From M55B112 sp040903745 (GTDB taxonomy: Bacteria; Bacteroidota; Bacteroidia; Bacteroidales; GCA-2748055), in assembly GCA_040903745.1 (NCBI GenBank), contig JBBDUV010000016.1, forward strand, positions 1-12,166: a stretch of DNA of 12,166 nucleotides, written 5' to 3'. A model generated the notes under the pieces. That model saw nothing but the letters and a program-made list of their open reading frames with translations. It searched no databases and had not been told where the DNA came from. Positions within the stretch are counted from its first letter, which is position 1; the number at the start of each line of letters is the position of its first letter. A program made the translations under genes and the position numbers. Positions 6,673 through 12,166 of the stretch are shown piece by piece.

Positions 6673-6680
6673 CAAATATA
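6673..6680 (-). promoter_or_regulatory. Candidate -7 box (TATATTTG on minus strand) for the RIC operon
   Basis: This reads TATATTTG on the minus strand, identical to the box before qNOR on the plus strand. Transcription would start near 6667 and give a leader of about 135 bases. No TTTG/TTG -33 element is visible; the inverted repeat at 6690-6713 occupies that place. Confidence 0.5.
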
Positions 6681-6689
6681 GTAAAAAAC

Positions 6690-6713
6690 TAAAATGATAA
6701 AAAGGTCATTTTA
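6690..6713. promoter_or_regulatory. Inverted repeat TAAAATGA-N8-TCATTTTA, candidate shared regulator site
   Basis: Perfect 8-bp arms with an 8-bp spacer, centred at about 6701.5. The midpoint between the two divergent TATATTTG boxes (6673-6680 minus, 6725-6732 plus) is about 6702.5, so one dimer would sit at the -33 region of both promoters. The TGA-N8-TCA spacing is wider than the TGA-N6-TCA of CRP/FNR sites. The overall 24 bp is close to the length of NsrR-type Rrf2 sites. The regulator is probably the Rrf2 protein encoded here or an unlinked NO regulator; this is inference. Confidence 0.6.
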
Positions 6714-6724
6714 TAATAAATTTA

Positions 6725-6732
6725 TATATTTG
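6725..6732 (+). promoter_or_regulatory. Candidate -7 box (TATATTTG) for qNOR
   Basis: This is a full match to TAnnTTTG, 28 bases before the ATG at 6761, predicting a start near 6738 and a short leader. No -33 TTTG is visible; the inverted repeat at 6690-6713 lies there instead. Confidence 0.6.
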
Positions 6733-6760
6733 TTCCGTTAATCCTTAACTAAATTGTAAT

Positions 6761-9028
6761 ATGAAGACAAAAAAATTGTGGATTGGATTTATCCTGGTAA
6801 TGGTGATATCATTTGGTGTCCTTGGATTCTTCGGACGAGAAATCTACCGGGAGGCACCACCCATTCCCGAAAAAGTTGCAACATCCGATGGAACGGCCCT
6901 GTTTACCGGACAGGACATTAAAGACGGACAGAATGTATGGCAATCGATGGGCGGACAAGAAGTCGGAACCATCTGGGGTCATGGTGCGTATAAGGCACCT
7001 GATTGGACAGCCGACTGGTTGCACAGGGAGGCAGTGTTTATCCTGAACAGATGGTCGGAGCAGGAGTTTGCTATGCCCTTTGACGACCTTGAGACAGAAA
7101 AACAGGCGATGCTTCAAAGCCGCTTACAGACGGAGCTGCGCACAAACAGCTATGATCCGGTAACAGGTACAATAACCATATCTGAGATACGTGCTGCTGC
7201 CTACGAAAGCAACAGCCGTCATTATGCAGGCATCTTTATGGACGACCCCGAAAAGGCCCACCTGCGAGAATCTTATAGCATTCCCCCGAACAGCATTAAA
7301 ACCCCGGATCGGATGGCACAGATGAACGCCTTTTTCTTCTGGGCCACCTGGGCCACAGTGACGGAACGCCCGGGAAAGGCGATCACCTATACCAACAACT
7401 GGCCACCCGAAAAGCTCGTGGGCAACGAACCCACAGGGGCACTGCTGCTGTGGACCGGTTTCAGCGTGATCATCCTGTTGTTCGGTATCGGACTGCTGGC
7501 ATGGTATTACGCAACCAACCGCAATGATGAGGACGATACCGTGGCCCCGGCGGTCAACCCGCTCTCCGGAACAAAATTGACCCCCTCCATGAAGGCAACC
7601 CTGAAATACTTCTGGGTGGTCACCGCCCTGATCCTGGTGCAGATCCTGATGGGGGTTATAACGGCCCATTACGGTGTCGAGGGCCTCGGTTTCTACGGCA
7701 TACCACTGGCCGATGTACTGCCATATTCCATCTCGCGTACCTGGCACATCCAGATCGCCATCTTCTGGATCGCAACCTCATGGCTGGCCACCGGACTGTT
7801 CATCGCCCCGGCCGTCTCCGGCAAAGAGCCGAAATACCAGAAACTGGGGGTCAACTTCCTCTTTATCGCCCTGCTGGTTATTGTCGTGGGATCGCTCGTC
7901 GGACAGTGGCTGGGCGTGATGCAGAAGCTTGGACTCGTGCAGAACTTCTATTTCGGTCACCAGGGCTATGAATATGTCGACCTCGGCCGCTTCTGGCAGG
8001 CTTTTCTGTTTATCGGACTGATCCTATGGCTGTTCCTGATGGGAAGGGCCCTGCTGCCGGCACTTCGTGAGCGAAACGAGAACCGTCACCTGCTCCTGAT
8101 GTTCATGATCTCCTCCATCGCCATCGCCGCTTTTTACGGTGCCGGACTGATGTGGGGCAGGCAGACGAATCTGGCCATCGCTGAATACTGGCGTTGGTGG
8201 GTGGTTCATCTCTGGGTGGAAGGCTTCTTTGAGGTGTTCGCCACGGTGGCCATCGCCTTCCTCTTCGTACGCATGCAGCTCATCCGGGCCTCCATAGCCA
8301 CAGCCAGTGTGCTGTTTGCAACGATCATATTCCTCTCTGGAGGAATTGTCGGAACCTTCCATCACCTCTATTTTACAGGAACACCCACCACCATCCTGGC
8401 TCTCGGAGCCAGCTTCAGTGCCCTGGAGGTGGCTCCCCTGGTCTTCATGGGCTTCGAGGCTTACCACAACATCAAACTCAGCCGCGCCAAAGAGTGGGTG
8501 GCGGCCTACAAATGGCCGATCTATTTCTTCATTGCTGTGGCCTTCTGGAACTTCCTCGGCGCCGGTATCTTCGGATTCCTGATCAATCCGCCGATCGCAC
8601 TTTATTACATGCAGGGACTGAATACCACCCCTGTTCACGGACATACCGCCCTCTTTGGTGTATACGGAATGCTTGGTATCGGATTGATGCTGTTCGTTTT
8701 ACGCGATATGGATCTGAATGTGGTATGGAAGGAGAAACCCATTCGGATCGCCTTCTGGTCAATCAACATCGGACTGCTCCTCATGGTGCTCATCAGTGTA
8801 CTGCCGGTCGGACTGGCACAAACCATTGCCAGTGTGAAGCATGGTATGTGGTACGCACGCTCCGCTGAATTCCTGGAGTTGCCTGCAATGCAGACCCTCA
8901 GATGGATGCGGGTCTTCGGCGACACCATCTTCGCTGTCGGCGCACTCTACCTGGCCTGGTTTGTCTTCGGATTAAAAGGAGGTTGGTCACTGAAGAAACA
9001 GGCAGATTCCAAAAATCCCGACAGGTAA
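6761..9028 (+). CDS. norZ: Quinol-dependent nitric oxide reductase (qNOR, fused NorC/NorB)
   Basis: qNOR reduces 2 NO to N2O using electrons from quinol in the cytoplasmic membrane. The 755-residue length fits. An N-terminal membrane anchor (about 5-24) is followed by an extracytoplasmic NorC-like domain (about 30-220) with DGQNVWQSMGGQEVGTIWGHG (about 55-75). It has no CxxCH haem c motif, and no cysteine was seen in the whole protein, which separates it from cNOR. The catalytic NorB part has many membrane helices and the expected ligands: H329 in SRTWHIQ, H483 and E487 in VVHLWVEGFFE, the H534-H535 pair in GTFHHLYFTGTP, and H626/H628 in VHGHTALFGVYG. Start is the first ATG, 28 bases after a TATATTTG box. 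It is divergent from the RIC-Rrf2 operon, supporting a detoxification role; no other denitrification gene is in the window, so respiratory use cannot be judged. Confidence 0.95.
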   Translation: MKTKKLWIGFILVMVISFGVLGFFGREIYREAPPIPEKVATSDGTALFTGQDIKDGQNVWQSMGGQEVGTIWGHGAYKAPDWTADWLHREAVFILNRWSEQEFAMPFDDLETEKQAMLQSRLQTELRTNSYDPVTGTITISEIRAAAYESNSRHYAGIFMDDPEKAHLRESYSIPPNSIKTPDRMAQMNAFFFWATWATVTERPGKAITYTNNWPPEKLVGNEPTGALLLWTGFSVIILLFGIGLLAWYYATNRNDEDDTVAPAVNPLSGTKLTPSMKATLKYFWVVTALILVQILMGVITAHYGVEGLGFYGIPLADVLPYSISRTWHIQIAIFWIATSWLATGLFIAPAVSGKEPKYQKLGVNFLFIALLVIVVGSLVGQWLGVMQKLGLVQNFYFGHQGYEYVDLGRFWQAFLFIGLILWLFLMGRALLPALRERNENRHLLLMFMISSIAIAAFYGAGLMWGRQTNLAIAEYWRWWVVHLWVEGFFEVFATVAIAFLFVRMQLIRASIATASVLFATIIFLSGGIVGTFHHLYFTGTPTTILALGASFSALEVAPLVFMGFEAYHNIKLSRAKEWVAAYKWPIYFFIAVAFWNFLGAGIFGFLINPPIALYYMQGLNTTPVHGHTALFGVYGMLGIGLMLFVLRDMDLNVVWKEKPIRIAFWSINIGLLLMVLISVLPVGLAQTIASVKHGMWYARSAEFLELPAMQTLRWMRVFGDTIFAVGALYLAWFVFGLKGGWSLKKQADSKNPDR

Positions 9029-9057
9029 AGTTATCTCGGGAACCCCGCAGTTGAATG

Positions 9058-9098
9058 AAAGGTGAACCGGCGAACCAATGATTCGCTGGTTCACCTTT
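9058..9098. terminator. Bidirectional terminator between qNOR and the nucleotidyltransferase
   Basis: AAAGGTGAACCGGCGAA (9058-9074) pairs with TTCGCTGGTTCACCTTT (9082-9098) over 17 bp with one G-T wobble and a 7-base loop. The A-rich left foot and T-rich right foot give a short U run in both directions. The stop codon of the minus-strand nucleotidyltransferase (9091-9093) lies inside the right arm, so the two convergent genes share the structure. Confidence 0.8.
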
Positions 9099-9420
9099 TC
9101 AATGATACCGGGAAACTTTTTATCTCAATGCCATTTTTTAATATTTCAGCGACAACAGGATTGGAAAAATTAAAATCAGAATGGCTGAATGGATGCGGTT
9201 CTATCATCAGATCATTTTCGCTGCACAGACACATTAATTCTACCTGCATGTCAATGGCATCGTCGATCTGTTTAAATACAATGGCAAGATCAATGTCGCT
9301 GTCATTATGATTTGTCCCTTTTGCAAAAGAGCCGAAAAGAATGACGTTTTCAATTTGATACTTTTTACTTACCCTGTCAACGTATCTTTTCGAAATTCTT
9401 AAAGCATCGCTTTTATCCAT
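9091..9420 (-). CDS. Small MNT-type nucleotidyltransferase domain protein
   Basis: This is a protein of about 109 residues with the minimal nucleotidyltransferase fold: ILFGSFAKGT (27-36) followed by NDSDIDLAIV (39-48), with D42 and D44 as the metal-binding pair and an acidic IEP near residue 74 as candidate third carboxylate. Such proteins usually pair with a HEPN-domain protein in toxin-antitoxin modules (MntA/HepT) and can AMPylate the partner. No HEPN gene is adjacent: the terminator and qNOR lie downstream, the His-rich gene upstream in the opposite direction. ATG at 9420 is preferred, since an upstream in-frame TTG at 9450 sits inside a perfect TATTTTTG promoter box. It may be an orphan antitoxin or a stand-alone enzyme; its target is unknown. 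Confidence 0.8.
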   Translation of the reverse strand: MDKSDALRISKRYVDRVSKKYQIENVILFGSFAKGTNHNDSDIDLAIVFKQIDDAIDMQVELMCLCSENDLMIEPHPFSHSDFNFSNPVVAEILKNGIEIKSFPVSLKR

Positions 9421-9447
9421 TCCCGAAGTTTGTAAGTATTCATTAAT

Positions 9448-9455
9448 CAAAAATA
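9448..9455 (-). promoter_or_regulatory. Candidate -7 box (TATTTTTG on minus strand) for the nucleotidyltransferase
   Basis: On the minus strand this is a full TAnnTTTG match, 27 bases before the ATG at 9420. It implies a short leader and rules against the in-frame TTG at 9448-9450, which is the end of the box. No clear -33 was found. Confidence 0.45.
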
Positions 9456-9475
9456 CAAAAGTTTATTGTGAAATA

Positions 9476-9483
9476 CACATGTG
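9476..9483. repeat. Palindrome CACATGTG between divergent promoters
   Basis: A perfect 8-bp palindrome lying between the minus-strand box at 9448-9455 and the plus-strand promoter at 9524-9552. Its short length makes it only a weak candidate regulator site. Confidence 0.25.
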
Positions 9484-9523
9484 GAAGTTTGGAACAGATA
9501 GTTTAACCTATTTACCTTCGTTA

Positions 9524-9552
9524 TTGATGCGGTAGATATTTTTATATATTTG
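9524..9552 (+). promoter_or_regulatory. Promoter of the His-rich protein / efflux cluster
   Basis: TTG at 9524-9526, an 18-bp spacer, then TATATTTG at 9545-9552 fit the Bacteroidota -33/-7 pattern. The ATG at 9571 follows 18 bases later. This is probably the promoter for the whole metal-efflux run, since no comparable box was seen before the adaptor gene. Confidence 0.55.
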
Positions 9553-9570
9553 TGGTTCAATAGTATTTTG

Positions 9571-10089
9571 ATGAACAAGAAAGGACCCATAGTCATATTG
9601 TTGCTGCTCTGCTTTTCGGTGGTGCTGATACACAGCATGGTCCCGCACCACCATCATCACGGGGTGGTTGCTGAGTCATCGGCCTACTGCTGCGACAAAC
9701 AGCACAGCTCGCAAAACCGACATAGCTCCCAAAGCCATCAAAGTCCTTATAGTTCTCAAAGCTCCCACGACCATCACGACCCTTGCAATCATTATAACCA
9801 CCACAGTCATCATAACGCTCATGATCAATGCAAATGCGGTGAACATCCGCATCACTGCGATGCATTCAATGAAATCTCCTTTTTCAAGAGCGCCGGTTCG
9901 AGGATCGATGGCCCTCCGGCGGTGAACAGCCTCTTTCTGGCTGCTCCCGGCAGTGACATGTTGCAGCTCACAGACCGGACCACCGACCCCGGTTATTATG
10001 TTCCACGAACCATTCAGTACATTACCTGCCCCTCCGGCAGGTACTGCTTACTACGCGGGCCACCCCGGATCACCTGGATGCTGACCTAG
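9571..10089 (+). CDS. His-rich exported protein heading a metal-efflux cluster
   Basis: This 172-residue protein starts with a short basic stretch and a hydrophobic segment (about 6-20) acting as signal peptide or anchor. It is followed by a run of five histidines (26-30) and a region to about residue 95 extremely rich in His, Ser, Gln and Asn. I count about 21 His between residues 21 and 95, plus a CC pair and several further Cys, including CKC. The remaining C-terminal part has no motif I recognise. Clustered His/Cys outside the membrane suggests binding of Cu, Zn, Ni or similar ions. The RND adaptor and pump genes downstream make it a probable periplasmic metal buffer or chaperone, which is inference. 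ATG at 9571 is used; a longer frame from TTG at 9550 begins inside the promoter box. I cannot name a characterised family with confidence. Confidence 0.72.
   Translation: MNKKGPIVILLLLCFSVVLIHSMVPHHHHHGVVAESSAYCCDKQHSSQNRHSSQSHQSPYSSQSSHDHHDPCNHYNHHSHHNAHDQCKCGEHPHHCDAFNEISFFKSAGSRIDGPPAVNSLFLAAPGSDMLQLTDRTTDPGYYVPRTIQYITCPSGRYCLLRGPPRITWMLT
10023..10043. repeat. Small hairpin, copy 1 (core TGCCCCTCCGGCA)
   Basis: TACCTGCC pairs with GGCAGGTA around a CCTCC loop. The copy lies within the 3' end of the His-rich gene. The 13-base core TGCCCCTCCGGCA recurs at 10133-10145 with different but still paired outer bases. Confidence 0.5.
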
Positions 10090-10130
10090 CTATCTTACTC
10101 AGAACCATTTTCCACAAAAACTATTTTCTG

Positions 10131-10147
10131 CATGCCCCTCCGGCATG
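10131..10147. repeat. Small hairpin, copy 2 (core TGCCCCTCCGGCA)
   Basis: CATGCC pairs with GGCATG around the same CCTCC loop, in the gap between the His-rich gene and the adaptor gene, about 106 bases after copy 1. In the transcript it might partly terminate, protect or separate the two messages. No strong T run follows. Confidence 0.5.
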
Positions 10148-10178
10148 TCATCATAACATTTTATAATTCAACACGATC

Positions 10179-11810
10179 ATGTATAAATCAGGAATTATCC
10201 TTGTCATGGTAACTGTCTTTGCCTGTGGCGGTCCGCAACACCCTGCAGCTGACCATGCTCACGACGATCAGGCTCACCGCGTCGACGCTCAAGACGATCA
10301 CCTCCACAACACCGGAGCCATCCAGTTAACCCTCTTTTCTGAAACCACAGAGTTCTTTATCGAATACGAACCCCTCAAAACCGGAAAGAGGTCGGCCTTC
10401 CTGGTACATGTCACCGACCTTCAATCCTACCGTCCCTATACCGGAGGATCGCTCACCATCACCGCCGGTGGTCAGCAAGTAACGGCAGAGGCCCCTGCAA
10501 GGCCGGGAATATTCGAGGTTCCATTTGCTCCGGTGAAATCCGGGAAACACCCCATCTCCTATACACTGCAATCGGAAACGCTGACAACAACTGTGAAGGC
10601 CCATGCGCTGGTGGTTGCTCAATCACTTCGTCCGGATGGAGATCTGCAGCGACCAACATCAGGTGACCATTCCGGTTGTTCAGGTAGTCAGGCCGTTGAG
10701 GATGGCAGTAGCACTAATCAAAATAATGGCGCAGACCCTGCCTGTTCAGGCGGGCACGATGCACCAACTCTGGCTGAGGGAGAAGTCATCTTTCTGAAAG
10801 AGCAGGCCTGGAAAAGCGATTTCATGGTGCAGCAGATCCTTCCCTCACCCTTCTCCGCCGTGCTACCCGTCAGTGGAGAAATCATGGCAGTACCCTCCGA
10901 AAAAACCGGATTGTCGGCCACTACCCCCGGCATCCTCCTCTTCCGTCAGGAGTACCTTGTGCCGGGAACACGTGTTGAAAAGGGTCAGCCGCTCTTCACC
11001 ATCACTCCCGCAACACCCGGCACCGACAACCTAGCACTGCAGTACAACGAACTAAAAAACAGCCTTGAACAGGGCAGGAGCGAGTTCCTGCGCCACCGCG
11101 AATTGTTCGCCGCCAAAATGATTCCCGAGCGACAGTTCATCGCTACAAAAACTGCCTACACAGCCGACAGTCTGCGCTTTTACAACCTGGCCTCCAGGGC
11201 GGGCGAAAACGGGCTGACCGTCATCGCACCGGCAGCCGGATTTATTCACGAACTGCATGTTACGCAGGGACAGTTTGTTCAGACCGGCCTCCAGCTCGCT
11301 ACGATCTCTGCCAACCGCAACCTGCTGCTGAGGGCCGATCTTCCGGTACAACACTACAATATGGCACAAAACATCGTCACCGCCAATTTCCGCATAGCCT
11401 ATTCGCCACGCATCTACCGGGTTGAAGAGCTCAGCGGAACACTCCTCTCCCGGGGCACATCTGTGAGTGGCACCGACCATTTCATTCCACTCTATTTCTC
11501 GATCATCAACGATGGTACCCTCCTCGAGGGCTCCTACGTAGAGCTGTTCCTCCTCACTGAAGAACGGCAAAACAGCCTCACCGTGCCGGTTTCAGCCCTA
11601 ACGGAGGAGCAGGGCACCTTCTACTGCTACGTGCAGGTAACGGGGGAGAGCTTTACGAAACGCAGCGTGAAACCGGGACGCAGCGATGGACAAAGGGTTG
11701 AGATTACCGGCGGACTGCAGCCCGGAGAGCGGGTGGTGACTAGGGGGGCGATGCTGCTGAAGGCTGCCTCGATGGTGGCGGGTGAATCGGGTCATGGTCA
11801 TGCCCATTAA
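10179..11810 (+). CDS. RND efflux periplasmic adaptor lipoprotein (CusB/CzcB type)
   Basis: This 543-residue membrane-fusion protein links an inner-membrane RND pump to an outer-membrane channel. The signal peptide ends in a lipobox, VFAC, so C16 is the probable lipidated residue. A His/Asp-rich segment follows (21-43). Residues about 46-145 form a beta-rich domain seen in heavy-metal adaptors. A polar linker (about 155-200) contains H164, C167, C189 and H193, possibly a metal-binding loop. Then come the barrel-sandwich/lipoyl half (about 225-280), an alpha hairpin (about 285-335), the second lipoyl half (VIAPAAGFIHELHVTQGQFV, 348-367), a beta-barrel, and the membrane-proximal domain (GGLQPGERVVTRGAMLL, 511-527). 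The tail ends HGHAH. It starts 89 bp after the His-rich gene, and the RND permease begins 12 bp after its stop, so these form one operon. Cation type is unproven; the His and Cys content favours Cu, Zn, Co or similar. Confidence 0.9.
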   Translation: MYKSGIILVMVTVFACGGPQHPAADHAHDDQAHRVDAQDDHLHNTGAIQLTLFSETTEFFIEYEPLKTGKRSAFLVHVTDLQSYRPYTGGSLTITAGGQQVTAEAPARPGIFEVPFAPVKSGKHPISYTLQSETLTTTVKAHALVVAQSLRPDGDLQRPTSGDHSGCSGSQAVEDGSSTNQNNGADPACSGGHDAPTLAEGEVIFLKEQAWKSDFMVQQILPSPFSAVLPVSGEIMAVPSEKTGLSATTPGILLFRQEYLVPGTRVEKGQPLFTITPATPGTDNLALQYNELKNSLEQGRSEFLRHRELFAAKMIPERQFIATKTAYTADSLRFYNLASRAGENGLTVIAPAAGFIHELHVTQGQFVQTGLQLATISANRNLLLRADLPVQHYNMAQNIVTANFRIAYSPRIYRVEELSGTLLSRGTSVSGTDHFIPLYFSIINDGTLLEGSYVELFLLTEERQNSLTVPVSALTEEQGTFYCYVQVTGESFTKRSVKPGRSDGQRVEITGGLQPGERVVTRGAMLLKAASMVAGESGHGHAH

Positions 11811-11822
11811 AATATTGCTGCT

Positions 11823-12166
11823 ATGTTAAACAGAATCATACAATATTCCCTCGATAACCGCTTGTTAATTATTTATCTCTCATTTCTGCTGCTTATCGGC
11901 GGACTCTATACAGCGAAAGAGATGGAGGTCGATGTGTTTCCCGACCTCACCGCCCCAACGGTGGTGGTGCTTACCGATGCACATGGGATGGCGGCTGAAG
12001 AGGTGGAGATGCTGGTGACTTTTCCCATCGAAACTTCCCTGAACGGGGCCACCAATGTGCGCCGTGTACGGTCGAGCTCTTCATACGGTTTTTCGATTGT
12101 CTGGGTGGAGTTTGAGTGGGATACCGACATCTATAAGGCGCGGCAGATCGTAAGCGAAAAGCTGCC
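11823..12166 (+). CDS. RND heavy-metal efflux pump, CzcA/CusA family (partial, 3' end beyond window)
   Basis: The frame stays open from ATG 11823 to the window end, giving about 114 residues. The N-terminus (MLNRIIQYSLDNRLL), the first membrane helix (about 13-29), and the segment VDVFPDLTAPTVVVLTDAHG followed by EEVEMLVTFPIETSLNG, RRVRSSSSYGFSIVWVEF and YKARQIVSEKL match the first porter-domain region of heavy-metal RND (HME-RND) permeases, which export metal ions using the proton gradient. It begins 12 bp after the adaptor stop, as in cusBA/czcBA operons. The metal-selective residues lie beyond the window, so Cu/Ag versus Co/Zn/Cd cannot be decided. Confidence 0.92.
   Translation, partial: MLNRIIQYSLDNRLLIIYLSFLLLIGGLYTAKEMEVDVFPDLTAPTVVVLTDAHGMAAEEVEMLVTFPIETSLNGATNVRRVRSSSSYGFSIVWVEFEWDTDIYKARQIVSEKL

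Noticed and set aside
6690..6713. CRP/FNR or HcpR-type binding site
   Set aside because: The TGA and TCA half-sites are 8 bp apart rather than the 6 bp of these families, so the repeat is reported without assigning it to them.
7124..7747. Minus-strand open frame of 207 codons
   Set aside because: It lies wholly antisense to the well-supported qNOR gene and encodes no recognisable domain; long antisense frames are expected in GC-richer coding DNA.
8024..8644. Minus-strand open frame of 206 codons
   Set aside because: Antisense to the conserved catalytic region of qNOR; its highly polar, Glu/Gly/His-rich composition reflects the complement of hydrophobic codons.
9421..9450. TTG start giving a 119-residue nucleotidyltransferase
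   Set aside because: The TTG is the end of a perfect TATTTTTG promoter box, so it would not be inside the transcript; ATG at 9420 is preferred.
9550..9570. TTG start giving a 179-residue His-rich protein
   Set aside because: The TTG forms the end of the TATATTTG promoter box; ATG at 9571 begins a normal basic-hydrophobic export signal.
11052..11570. Minus-strand open frame of 172 codons
   Set aside because: Antisense to the adaptor gene with no domain or promoter support.

Overview
This window looks like chromosome from a member of the Bacteroidota (Bacteroidetes sensu lato). The evidence is several TAnnTTTG-type -7 promoter boxes (TATATTTG before the nitric oxide reductase, TATATTTG before the His-rich protein, TATTTTTG before the nucleotidyltransferase), starts with A/T-rich leaders and little Shine-Dalgarno sequence, and the gene families themselves. 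Base composition shifts by eye from AT-rich (diflavin reductase, radical SAM gene, intergenic regions) to GC-richer (nitric oxide reductase, efflux adaptor). No rRNA, tRNA, CRISPR array, transposase or integrase gene was recognised.

Layout. (1) 1-234 is an AT-rich control region with two palindromes. (2) 235-1851 (+) encodes a CysJ-type NADPH diflavin reductase, and 1852-3132 (-) encodes a radical-SAM protein of the lysine 2,3-aminomutase superfamily; these converge with their stop codons touching. (3) 3133-3498 is non-coding or doubtful. (4) 3499-6530 (-) is a compact four-gene unit, transcribed in the order RIC/ScdA-type di-iron repair protein, Rrf2-family Fe-S regulator, DUF438-hemerythrin-PAS protein, DUF1858-like/DUF2249 protein. 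(5) 6531-6760 is a divergent control region. (6) 6761-9028 (+) is a quinol-dependent nitric oxide reductase, ending in a bidirectional terminator shared with (7) a small orphan MNT-type nucleotidyltransferase (-). (8) From 9571 (+) a metal-efflux cluster begins: a His-rich exported protein, a lipoprotein RND adaptor (CusB/CzcB type), and the start of a CzcA/CusA-type RND pump that runs off the window.

The centre of the window is best read as a nitric oxide defence divergon. qNOR removes NO at the membrane, and RIC repairs NO-damaged iron centres. The Rrf2 protein, with three Cys and an adjacent His, is the likely NO or Fe-S sensor. The DUF438/hemerythrin/PAS and DUF1858-like/DUF2249 proteins are uncharacterised co-transcribed partners. 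An 8-8-8 inverted repeat sits almost exactly midway between the two divergent -7 boxes, where both promoters lack a recognisable -33 element. That makes it the prime candidate for a shared regulator site. A long 21-bp stem-loop lies in the predicted leader of the RIC operon. The diflavin reductase has its own perfect palindrome overlapping its probable -7 box.

The least described parts are the DUF438 plus DUF1858-like/DUF2249 pair, the radical-SAM protein whose lysine-binding aspartates appear to be replaced, and the His-rich protein heading the efflux operon. Family assignments come from motif recognition by eye; no database search was run.
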